Assembly: GCA_964448135.1 (NCBI GenBank)
Contig: CAYUVH010000004.1
Coordinates: forward strand, 1-29,508
DNA from: CAYUVH01 sp964448135
GTDB taxonomy: Bacteria; Verrucomicrobiota; Verrucomicrobiia; Limisphaerales; UBA8199
Length of the DNA: 29,508 bases
Direction of reading: 5' to 3'
A program made the translations under genes and the position numbers. A model generated the notes under the pieces. The model was not told where the DNA came from. It was given only the letters and a program-made list of their open reading frames with translations, and did not search any database. This document shows positions 15,365-22,695 of the stretch, piece after piece (position 1 is the first letter of the stretch; every line of letters starts with the position of its first letter).

Positions 15365-18300
15365 ATGATTCCAGGCTGTTTCGCGCGCGAATCCCGGTGG
15401 AGTGTCCTCCTGCCGCGTCCTTTTATTCCGGTCTTTTTTCTGGCCGTAATTCTGCCGGGCGTGGGGTTGGGGGCTGACAAGGCGCCCGCGCTGCCGCCGC
15501 CGGCGAACGGGCCGGTGGATTTCAACAAAGACATCCAACCGATTCTCCTCAAGAACTGCTACTCCTGTCACGGGCCGGACAAACAGAAGGGAGAGCTGCG
15601 CTGGGACATGAAGTCGAGTGTGCTGCAGCGCACGGGCGATCATGGGCCTGTGATTGTTCCAGGGAAAAGTGCCAAGAGCCGGGTCATTGAAGTGGTGACC
15701 AGCGACGATCCGGATGTGGTCATGCCGCCGCGCGGCGAACGCCTGACGGCGGAGCAGGTCGGGTTGCTGCGCACGTGGATTGATCGCGGCGCGGTGTGGC
15801 CGGATGCTCCGGCCGGGCAGGGGGACGCGCGACGGAATCATTGGGCCTTCAAGGCGCCCGTTCGCCCGGCAGTGCCGGAGGTGAAGCAATCGCGCTGGGC
15901 GAAAAACCCGATTGATGATTTTGTCCTCGCCCGGATGGAAAAGGAACGTTTCAAACCTTCCCCCGAGGCCGACCGCGTCACGCTCATTCGCCGCGTGACG
16001 CTCGACCTGACCGGCCTTCCGCCCACGCCAAAAGAGGTGGATGAGTTTCTGGCCGATCGGCGACCTGATGCGTATAGCCGGGTGGTGGAGCGGTTGCTGG
16101 CTTCGCCGCACTATGGCGAGAAGTGGGGCCGTCACTGGCTGGACCTGGCCCGCTACGCGGACACCAACGGTTACGAAAAGGACAAGCAGCGTTCCATCTG
16201 GCCTTATCGCGACTGGGTGATCCGCGCCTTCAATCGCGATTTGCCGTACGACCAATTTGTCATCGAACAGCTGGCGGGCGACATGTTGCCTGACGCGACA
16301 CTGGATCAGCGCGTGGCGACGGGTTTCCTGCGCAATGCGATGTTGAACCAGGAGGGCGGCGTGGAGCCGGAGCAATTTCGCGTGGAGGCGCTGGTGGATC
16401 GCGTGGACACGGTGGGGAAGTCGCTGCTCGGGCTGACGATCAATTGCTGCCAGTGCCACGATCACAAGTTCGATCCTTTCTCGCAGAAGGAGTATTACCA
16501 GCTCTATTCTTTCCTGAACAACGACGATGAGGCGTTCATCGAGGTGCCCACGCCGGCGGAACAAAAGAAGCGTGATGAAATCCTCGCCAGCGTGCGCAGG
16601 CTCGAGGACGACGCGATGGCGTCCACGACGAACCTGCCCGCGCGCATGGCTAAGTGGGAGAAGGGGCTCGCGGAGCCGCCGATCGAATGGACCGTGCTGG
16701 AGCCGACCGAGTGGTTTAATTTTGCGACGAAGTTTGAGAAGCAGGAGGATTTTTCGTTGCTGGGCGGCGGCGACCCACAGGTAAGCGGCTCGCTGCACGT
16801 CTGGATCAATACAACTCTTACGAACATCACGGCGTTTCGCATTGAAGCGCTGACGAACAACAACCTGATGTATGGGGGTCCTGGATTGGGGGGTCATGGC
16901 GGGTTCATGGTGCGCGAGTTCACGGTGGAGGCGAGCCCGCTGAGCGATGCTTCGATTACCAATCAAATCAAATTCAAACACGCCGTGGCCGATGCGGAAG
17001 CGCCGGGTTTTCCCGCGACGAATGCGGTGGATGGCAAACCCGACAAGGGCGGCTGGACGGCCACGGTCACGCCGGAAGGCGCGCACCAGAGTCATTGGGC
17101 GGCGTTCGAGTGCGACAAGCCGGTCGGTTTTGCAGGCGGCACGCGGTTGAGTTTCAAAATCAATCAGACGCTCAAAGCGCATGAAAAAAAGGGTGGGGTG
17201 GATGCGGCGACCGGACTTGATTGCCATGTGATCGGCTGCGTCCGCCTCAGCGCGTATACCAATTCAGGAGCACTGAAAGCTGACCCGCTCACTCCCGAAC
17301 AGCGCAAATGGCTCGCCATTCCCGCCGAACAGCGCACTCCCGAGCAACGCCGCGAATTGTTCAACGCCTTCCGTCGCGGCAATCCCGAGTTCGCCGAGCT
17401 GAACAAGAAGATCGATGAGTCCTGGGGTGAATGGCCATATCCATCCACGAGCCTCGTGCTGCACGAACGCAGCGTTCCGCGCGTGACGCATATCTTCAAG
17501 CGCGGGGATCGCCTGCGCCCGGCGGATGTCGTGGAGCCTGCCGTGCTGAGCGTTTTGAATCCGCTGCCCGAAGGCGCGCCGCGCAATCGGCTGGGTTTCG
17601 CGAAGTGGATCACGGATACAAAGAATCCGACGATCGCGCGCGCCCTGGTGAATCGCGTCTGGATGATTTATTTCGGACAAGGACTCGTGGCCACGCCGGA
17701 GGATTTTGGCACGCGCGTGGAGACGCCTTCGCATCCGGAGCTGCTCGATTGGCTGGCGTGTGAATTCATGTCGCCGACGGTCGCTGCTCCCGAGCCCGGC
17801 CAGCCGGCCGCCGTGCCGCCGCAAGCCTGGGGCTTGAAGAATCTGCACCGGCTCATTGTTCATTCGGCCACTTACCGCCAGTCTTCACGCGTCACGCCTG
17901 AAAATTACGCCCGCGACCAATACAACCGCTGGCTGGAACGCGCTCCGCGAGTGCGCGTGGATGCCGAAGGCGTCCAGGACATCGCGCTTTTCACGAGCGG
18001 ACTGTTGAATACGAAAATCGGCGGTCCAAGCGTTTATCCGCCTATTCCGGCGAGCGTGGGCGATACGGTTTATGGCGGCTTTAGCTGGCCGGAAACGAAA
18101 GGTGAGGATCGGTATCGTCGCGGGCTCTATACGTTTTGGAAGCGGTCGCTGCCGTTCCCCTCATTGACTGCTTTTGATGAACCCAGCGGCGAAATTTCCT
18201 GCCCGCGTCGCGTTCGATCTAATACGCCGTTGCAGGCGCTTACCACGCTCAACGAAAAAACTTTTGTGGAGGCTTCGCAAGCCATGGCGTTGCGCGTCAT

Positions 18301-18571
18301 GAAGGAGGGTGGCGGCGATGAGACGGCGCGGGCAAAATATGCTTTTCGTCTCTGCACGGGCCGGCAGCCGACGGCAGCCGAACTCGCTGATCTGTTGAAA
18401 TTCTGGCGCGAACAGTATGCATATTTTGAGAAGAGCACAGCCGAGGCCGTAAAAGTGGCAGTTGCTGATCCAGCTAAACTCCCCGCGGATGTTAACCTGC
18501 ATCAAGCCGCGGCCTGGGCCATGGTGAGCAGAGCGATTTTGAACCTCGACGAAACCATCACAAAGGAATGA
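15365..18571 (+). CDS. Planctomycete-type cytochrome c / DUF1549 / DUF1553 (PSD1) protein
   Basis: A 1068-residue exported protein. After a signal segment (FIPVFFLAVILPGVGLGA) comes a planctomycete cytochrome c domain with heme-binding CYSCH (C65, C68, H69). DUF1549 follows (about 165-375; RHWLDLARYADTNGYEKD) and contains a second CxxCH-like site (CCQCHDHKFDP near 360). A central galactose-binding-like insertion (about 440-640) and DUF1553 (about 715-1040; NRVWMIYFGQGLV, RRVRSNTPLQALTTLNE) complete it. In this family such genes are usually paired with a DUF1501 gene and often occur near polysaccharide or sulfatase genes, but the biochemical role is unsettled. AGGTGG lies 12 bases before the ATG. 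Its TGA stop (18569-18571) lies inside the inverted repeat of the following element, so the repeat may have replaced the original end. Confidence 0.94.
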   Translation: MIPGCFARESRWSVLLPRPFIPVFFLAVILPGVGLGADKAPALPPPANGPVDFNKDIQPILLKNCYSCHGPDKQKGELRWDMKSSVLQRTGDHGPVIVPGKSAKSRVIEVVTSDDPDVVMPPRGERLTAEQVGLLRTWIDRGAVWPDAPAGQGDARRNHWAFKAPVRPAVPEVKQSRWAKNPIDDFVLARMEKERFKPSPEADRVTLIRRVTLDLTGLPPTPKEVDEFLADRRPDAYSRVVERLLASPHYGEKWGRHWLDLARYADTNGYEKDKQRSIWPYRDWVIRAFNRDLPYDQFVIEQLAGDMLPDATLDQRVATGFLRNAMLNQEGGVEPEQFRVEALVDRVDTVGKSLLGLTINCCQCHDHKFDPFSQKEYYQLYSFLNNDDEAFIEVPTPAEQKKRDEILASVRRLEDDAMASTTNLPARMAKWEKGLAEPPIEWTVLEPTEWFNFATKFEKQEDFSLLGGGDPQVSGSLHVWINTTLTNITAFRIEALTNNNLMYGGPGLGGHGGFMVREFTVEASPLSDASITNQIKFKHAVADAEAPGFPATNAVDGKPDKGGWTATVTPEGAHQSHWAAFECDKPVGFAGGTRLSFKINQTLKAHEKKGGVDAATGLDCHVIGCVRLSAYTNSGALKADPLTPEQRKWLAIPAEQRTPEQRRELFNAFRRGNPEFAELNKKIDESWGEWPYPSTSLVLHERSVPRVTHIFKRGDRLRPADVVEPAVLSVLNPLPEGAPRNRLGFAKWITDTKNPTIARALVNRVWMIYFGQGLVATPEDFGTRVETPSHPELLDWLACEFMSPTVAAPEPGQPAAVPPQAWGLKNLHRLIVHSATYRQSSRVTPENYARDQYNRWLERAPRVRVDAEGVQDIALFTSGLLNTKIGGPSVYPPIPASVGDTVYGGFSWPETKGEDRYRRGLYTFWKRSLPFPSLTAFDEPSGEISCPRRVRSNTPLQALTTLNEKTFVEASQAMALRVMKEGGGDETARAKYAFRLCTGRQPTAAELADLLKFWREQYAYFEKSTAEAVKVAVADPAKLPADVNLHQAAAWAMVSRAILNLDETITKE

Positions 18572-18600
18572 CGAAGCACGAATGACGAATGTCGAAAGAA
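18567..18600. repeat. Left 34-bp inverted repeat built of 7-bp units
   Basis: The repeat is made of heptads such as ATGACGA, AGCACGA, ATGACGA and ATGTCGA, with a further ATGACGA just beyond (18600-18606). It contains the upstream gene's TGA stop and the first ATG (18582) of the four-helix-bundle gene. Confidence 0.9.
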
Positions 18601-19064
18601 TGACGAAGTATACAAAACATAGTGCCGGGGGAGTTGCTGGCAATGGGTTGGGCGCGTCCGAGGAAGCATTCTGGGGGAGCGAATCTCCACCCAAACTGGT
18701 CGTGCTCAAGGAAGATTCTTCTGGCAAGCGAATGTATGATTTGGAGGAGCGGACCGCGTTGTTCGGCGAGGCGGTCATTCGTTTCGCCAAAAAGGTACCG
18801 CAGAATTCCGTCAACAATCGGCTGATTTCGCAACTGGTCGGAGCAGGAACGAGCGTGGGAGCCAATTACTGCGAAGCGGATGATGGTGTTTCGAAAAAGG
18901 ACTTCAAGTTGAAGATCAGCATTTGCCGCAAAGAAGCCCGTGAAACCAAGCATTTTCTCCGAATGATCGCCACCGCTGAGCCCAATCTCAAACCCGAAGC
19001 CCGAGTCCTTTGGCAGGAAGCCAAGGAACTCCACCTGATTTTCTCCGCTATCTGGCGCAAGTGA
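18582..19064 (+). CDS. Four-helix-bundle protein (S23 / 23S rRNA intervening-sequence protein family)
   Basis: 160 residues if it starts at the ATG inside the left inverted repeat. ATG 18600 or ATG 18732 (MYDLEERT, residue 51) are alternatives, and conservation clearly begins at YDLEERTALFGEAVIRFAKKVP. The core shows the family pattern: helix 1 with LEERT...AVIRFAKK, helix 2 LISQLVGAGTSVGANYCEAD, helix 3 SKKDFKLKISICRKEARETKHFLRMI, helix 4 LWQEAKELHLIFSAIWRK. This matches the four-helix-bundle family (PF05635/TIGR02436) named after proteins encoded in 23S rRNA intervening sequences and related to the Avd accessory protein of diversity-generating retroelements. Neither a split rRNA nor a reverse transcriptase is here. 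The likely activity is basic-surface nucleic-acid binding as a pentameric barrel, inferred from relatives. It lies wholly within the inverted-repeat element. Confidence 0.9.
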   Translation: MTNVERMTKYTKHSAGGVAGNGLGASEEAFWGSESPPKLVVLKEDSSGKRMYDLEERTALFGEAVIRFAKKVPQNSVNNRLISQLVGAGTSVGANYCEADDGVSKKDFKLKISICRKEARETKHFLRMIATAEPNLKPEARVLWQEAKELHLIFSAIWRK

Positions 19065-19093
19065 TGAATCCTCGATCAACAAGTCGTCCTGTT

Positions 19094-19147
19094 TCGAGCT
19101 TCGTGCTTCGGATTTCTTTCGTCATTCGTCATTCGTGCTTCGTCATT
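19094..19147. repeat. Right inverted repeat plus extra heptad units
   Basis: 19114-19147 is the inverted partner of the left repeat. Upstream, 19094-19113 continues in the same 7-bp rhythm (TCGAGCT, TCGTGCT, TCGGATT), so this end is longer and more degenerate. It stops 8 bases before the ATG of the DUF1501 gene. Confidence 0.85.
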
Positions 19148-19155
19148 TTCCCCTC

Positions 19156-20613
19156 ATGAATCTCTCAAACGAACTCCGTACCGAGTACAGCCGCCTGGTC
19201 GCCCGGCGTTGGTTTCTAAAGCAATGCGGTCTTGGTCTGGGCTCCATGGCGCTGGCTTCGATGATGGGACCGGCTGAAGCTTTGGCCGGAGTAGCCAAGA
19301 CGAAGACCCCGACTAATCCACTCGCGCCCAAGCAGCCACATTTTCAACCGAAGGCCAAACGCGTCATTTACCTGTTCATGGGCGGGGCGCCGAGCCAGTT
19401 GGATTTATTCGACTACAAACCGGGCCTGGTCAAATACAACGGCAAACCCGTGCCAGCCGAAGTGATCATGGGCCAGAAGTACGCGTTCATCAAACCGGAC
19501 GCCGCGCTGTATGCTTCGGATTTCAAGTTTGCAAAACATGGCAAGTGCGGGGCGGAGCTCTCGGATGCGCTGCCGCACCTCTCCGGCGTGGTGGACGACA
19601 TCGCGATCATCAAGTCCATGACCACCGATGCGTTCAATCACGCGCCGGGTCAGATGCTCATGCAGACCGGCTCAACGCAGTTCGGCCGCCCGTGTTTTGG
19701 CGCGTGGACGCTCTACGGTCTGGGCACCGAAAGCCAGAACTTACCCGGGTTCGTGGTGATGAATTCCGCGAATGGTCTGAGCGGCGGGGCTTCGCTTTAC
19801 GGCAGCGGTTTTCTGCCGACGATTTATCAGGGCGTGCCCTTCCGCAAAACCGGCGATCCGGTGCTGTTCCTCTCGAATCCCGCCGGCGTCAGTGAAAAAA
19901 TGCAGCGCCGCACGCTCGACCTCATCAAGGATCTGAACGAGCGGCATCTGAACGTGGTGGGCGATCCGGAAGTCGCCACGCGGATCAACTCCTTCGAAAT
20001 GGCGTATCGGATGCAAACCAGCGCGCCAGAGTTGATGGATGTTTCCAAGGAATCACCCGAGACGCTCAAGATGTACGGCGTGGAGCCCGGCAAACCTTCC
20101 TTCGCGATGAACTGCCTGCTGGCCCGCCGGCTCATCGAGCGCGGGGTGCGATTTGTGCAGCTCTTCCACGAAGGCTGGGACCATCACAGCGACGTCGTCA
20201 ATGGCATCAAGGATCAGACCGGCAAAACCGACCAGGGCAGCGCGGCGCTAATCAAGGATTTGAAGCAACGTGGTCTGCTGGAGGATACGCTGGTGATCTG
20301 GGGCGGAGAATTCGGCCGCACCCCGATGGTGGAAACCAACGCCGAAGCCGGGCGCAAACTCGGTCGCGATCATCATCCGCAGGCCTTCTCCGTCTGGCTG
20401 GCCGGCGGTGGCGTCAAACCCGGCATTACCATCGGTGAGACCGATGAATTGGGTTTCCATGTCGTGAAGGATAAAGTGCACGTGCATGATCTGCACGCCA
20501 CCGTAATGAAACTCCTTGGCTTCGACCACACCAAGCTCACCTATCGGTTCCAAGGGCGTGACTTTCGCCTTACGGACGTGGAAGGCGAAATCGTGACGCA
20601 GCTACTGGCCTAG
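19156..20613 (+). CDS. DUF1501 (sulfatase-like) protein with twin-arginine-type signal
   Basis: 485 residues from ATG 19156. A GTG at 19135 is in frame but lies within the inverted repeat, and the ATG gives the expected N-terminus MNLSNELRTEYSRLVARRWFLKQCGLGLGSMALAS. R17/R18 in ARRWFLK followed by a hydrophobic stretch look like a Tat signal, which suggests export of a folded protein. The DUF1501 body belongs to the alkaline-phosphatase/sulfatase-like fold (VIYLFMGGAPSQLDLFDYKP, MLMQTGSTQFGRPCFGAW, VIWGGEFGRTPM, GRDHHPQAFSVWLAGGGVKPG, VHVHDLHATVMKLLGFDHTKLTYRFQGRDFRLTDVEG). It is the usual partner of DUF1549/DUF1553 proteins, and the pair here is separated by the inserted element. No Shine-Dalgarno precedes the ATG, perhaps because the insertion displaced it. 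Confidence 0.93.
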   Translation: MNLSNELRTEYSRLVARRWFLKQCGLGLGSMALASMMGPAEALAGVAKTKTPTNPLAPKQPHFQPKAKRVIYLFMGGAPSQLDLFDYKPGLVKYNGKPVPAEVIMGQKYAFIKPDAALYASDFKFAKHGKCGAELSDALPHLSGVVDDIAIIKSMTTDAFNHAPGQMLMQTGSTQFGRPCFGAWTLYGLGTESQNLPGFVVMNSANGLSGGASLYGSGFLPTIYQGVPFRKTGDPVLFLSNPAGVSEKMQRRTLDLIKDLNERHLNVVGDPEVATRINSFEMAYRMQTSAPELMDVSKESPETLKMYGVEPGKPSFAMNCLLARRLIERGVRFVQLFHEGWDHHSDVVNGIKDQTGKTDQGSAALIKDLKQRGLLEDTLVIWGGEFGRTPMVETNAEAGRKLGRDHHPQAFSVWLAGGGVKPGITIGETDELGFHVVKDKVHVHDLHATVMKLLGFDHTKLTYRFQGRDFRLTDVEGEIVTQLLA

Positions 20614-20678
20614 GTGGCGCCGCCGGAAGGACCCGCTAACGCTTCTTACTGAAGCCGCAATCGAAAGCGGTTCCAATC

Positions 20679-21389
20679 CTATTGGGCTTCGACCCGGCTG
20701 ACCGGGGAATTGGCGGAAGCGGCGGGTTGGGTCGCGGCGGAGGGTGAAGCATTCTGCCTGGGCTCGGGCTCGTGATTGTCTTCCGCTGTCTCTGCTTCGG
20801 GGGTTTCCGATTCGGCCACGACGCGGGGATTCTTCGCCCGCTTGTTGCGAGGCAGGGGACTGATCATCAGGTTGATGCCGCGGCCGATCAGCTTGGGCTC
20901 AAAATCCGGATGCCCATAGGGGGCGATCTTCTCGATGAAACTTTTCACCACCTGGAACCCGAACTCGGTATGCGCGTTTTCCCGCCCTCGGAACTTCAGC
21001 GTCACCTTGACCTTCATGTCCTCGCAGAGGAAATCGATCGCATGGCTCACCTTTACCGACAGGTCGTGCGGGTCGATCTTCGGGCTGAGCTGCACTTCCT
21101 TCACGCGGTTGGCGTGCTGGTGTTTCTTGGATTCCTTGTCCCGCTTGGCCTGTTCGTAGCGGTATTTGCCGAAGTCCACCAGGCGGCAGACCGGGGGATT
21201 GGCGTTGGGGGCGACCTCGACGAGGTCCACACCACTGGCCCGCGCGAGATTCAGCGCGTCGCCCAGGGAGATCACCCCGAGCTGGTTGCCTTCGTTTCCG
21301 ATGACCCGCACTTCGCGAGCACGGATTTTCCCGTTAACTCGGACGAAAGATGCGGAAGAAGAAGAACGTGGAGGGAAAGGGCGGCTCAA
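20679..21389 (-). CDS. infC: Translation initiation factor IF-3, non-AUG (TTG) start, long C-terminal tail
   Basis: Binds the 30S subunit, blocks premature 50S joining and checks start-codon pairing. The IF3-N domain (RVNGKIRAREVRVIG...GVDLVEVAPNANPPVCRLVDFGKYRYE) and IF3-C domain (KEVQLSPKIDPHDLSVKVSHAIDFLCEDMKVKVTLKFRGRE...LMISPLPRNKRAK) are complete. The last 50 or so residues, after KNPRVVAE, are an acidic Ala/Pro/Ser-rich tail absent from E. coli IF-3. Length is 236 against about 180 in E. coli. No ATG or GTG fits the N-terminus. TTG at 21389 is preceded by GAGGGTG about 5 bases upstream. A rare start codon on infC fits the known autoregulation of IF-3 on non-AUG starts. The ribosomal genes rpmI and rplT, its usual companions, do not follow. 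The gene is convergent with DUF1501. Confidence 0.96.
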   Translation of the reverse strand: MSRPFPPRSSSSASFVRVNGKIRAREVRVIGNEGNQLGVISLGDALNLARASGVDLVEVAPNANPPVCRLVDFGKYRYEQAKRDKESKKHQHANRVKEVQLSPKIDPHDLSVKVSHAIDFLCEDMKVKVTLKFRGRENAHTEFGFQVVKSFIEKIAPYGHPDFEPKLIGRGINLMISPLPRNKRAKNPRVVAESETPEAETAEDNHEPEPRQNASPSAATQPAASANSPVSRVEAQ

Positions 21390-21574
21390 GACACCCTCAC
21401 CGGTTGAAGCTTATTCATGCACTGTGGTGGAATATACAGGCTCTCTGGCCAACTTTTGTATGTCACCTAATTAAACCACAATTTCCGGCGATGCAAGTGA
21501 AAATATCTACCCTAAAAAAGGGCCGCCAAAACCATTTGCCGGGGCTGCGGACGGACCTATGCTAGGGCCTGACG

Positions 21575-22594
21575 ATGCGTCCAGCGCCCGCTACCGAGAT
21601 ACTACCTACCCACACGCCCCAATTGTTCGCTGAGGCGGTCCGCCGGGCTGCGGACCTTCTGCGACGGGGGGAGGTGGTTGCCCTACCCACGGAAACAGTC
21701 TACGGCCTCGCCGCCAACGCTTTGGACGCGGCCGCGGTCGGCCGTATTTATGAAGCTAAAGGCCGTCCGGGCCACAATCCTATCATCGTACACGTAGCCA
21801 GCCTGGAGATGGCCCGGCAATGTGTCACCGACTGGCCGCCCGTGGCGGACGATCTGGCCCGCTCGTTTTGGCCGGGGCCGCTCACCGTCGTCCTGCCGCG
21901 CGCCGCGTCGGTTCCGGCCATTGTCGCGGCGGGTGGTGCCACCGTGGGAATCCGCTGGCCCAGTCATCCCTTCATGCAGGCGGTTATTCGCGAATGCGGA
22001 TTTCCGCTGGCCGCTCCCAGCGCCAATCCGTCCCTTTCCGTCTCGCCCACCAATGCGGCCCACGTTCTGTCCGGCCTCGGTGACAAAGTCAGCCTGATCG
22101 TGGACGGTGGGCAATCCCAGGTCGGCATTGAATCCACCGTACTCGACCTGACGGTTCGCCCGCCGCGGGTTCTGCGACCGGGCATGATTAACCGGGAAGC
22201 CCTGCTTGCGGTCACGGGCGAGTTGGCCAGTGATCCGGCCCGGCCCGGCGAAGTTCTCAAAAGCCCCGGCCTGCTCACCAAACATTATTCGCCGCGCGCG
22301 AAGCTCGTTCTCTGGCCCTGGGGGGATGAAAACGAATTGCGGCAGCGCCTGGCCCGGACGGATTGGGAGCTGTCACGCTGCCATATCATCGCGCACACAC
22401 GCATTCCATCTCCGCATGAGCTGGGCCGGGTTTCGGTCATTCCCCACGATCCCGAAGCGTTTGCCCGGGCCATTTATGCCGAGCTTCACGCCGGCGATGA
22501 GGCGGGCATGCGCTGGATCATTGTCGAGGCGCTGCCGGACGGGATTGAATGGAACGCCATCGCGGATCGTCTCAGTAGGGCGGCGGCAACCTAG
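21575..22594 (+). CDS. Threonylcarbamoyl-AMP synthase, Sua5 type (YrdC + Sua5 domains)
   Basis: Cytoplasmic enzyme making threonylcarbamoyl-AMP from threonine, bicarbonate and ATP, the first step of the t6A modification at tRNA position 37. 339 residues. The YrdC-like domain (about 15-205) shows GEVVALPTETVYGLAANA, IYEAKGRPGHNPIIVHV, FWPGPLTVVLPR, VGIRWPSHPF and FPLAAPSANPSLSVSPT. Then IESTVLDLT...VLRPGMI leads through the KSPGLLTKHYSPRAK linker, which covers the active site in Sua5 proteins, to a C-terminal Sua5 domain (about 245-335). This long form differs from the short TsaC. Start ATG 21575 follows TAGGG by about 7 bases. It is divergent from infC with 185 bases between. Confidence 0.96.
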   Translation: MRPAPATEILPTHTPQLFAEAVRRAADLLRRGEVVALPTETVYGLAANALDAAAVGRIYEAKGRPGHNPIIVHVASLEMARQCVTDWPPVADDLARSFWPGPLTVVLPRAASVPAIVAAGGATVGIRWPSHPFMQAVIRECGFPLAAPSANPSLSVSPTNAAHVLSGLGDKVSLIVDGGQSQVGIESTVLDLTVRPPRVLRPGMINREALLAVTGELASDPARPGEVLKSPGLLTKHYSPRAKLVLWPWGDENELRQRLARTDWELSRCHIIAHTRIPSPHELGRVSVIPHDPEAFARAIYAELHAGDEAGMRWIIVEALPDGIEWNAIADRLSRAAAT

Positions 22595-22695
22595 TCGGGC
22601 GGAATATTCTGAGAGCAACAAGTCAAGTCACCGGGCGTCAAGCGGGCCAGTGCCGGTTTGACGGGAACAAGCACGTCCCCTTATTCTGGGGGATA

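Larger units (their letters stand above)
18567..19147. mobile_element. Small element with 34-bp terminal inverted repeats carrying a four-helix-bundle gene
   Basis: The ends at 18567-18600 and 19114-19147 are inverted repeats identical at 33 of 34 positions, beginning AATGACGAAGCACGAATGAC. The only gene between them is the four-helix-bundle protein. Element and gene together are 581 bp and sit exactly between the DUF1549/DUF1553 and DUF1501 genes, which are normally adjacent. No target-site duplication is evident. There is no transposase, so movement would need a partner in trans or another mechanism. Calling it mobile is an inference from the repeat structure and position. Confidence 0.6.

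Noticed and set aside
15302..17227. 641-codon minus-strand open frame opposite the DUF1549/DUF1553 gene
   Set aside because: Arg/His-rich antisense shadow; the plus-strand protein has heme motifs and family phrases throughout.
18567..18606. Short regular repeats that could suggest a CRISPR array
   Set aside because: Units are 7 bp with no unique spacers of CRISPR length and no cas genes. They are the ends of an inverted-repeat element.
18582..19064. Diversity-generating retroelement suggested by an Avd-like four-helix bundle
   Set aside because: No reverse transcriptase and no template/variable repeat pair seen in the window, and the protein fits the S23-like family equally well.
20614..20678. 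Possible terminator hairpin (GAAGCCGC...GCGGTTCC) between the DUF1501 and infC genes
   Set aside because: Only about 6 of 8 pairs form and there is no T-run, which is too weak to call.
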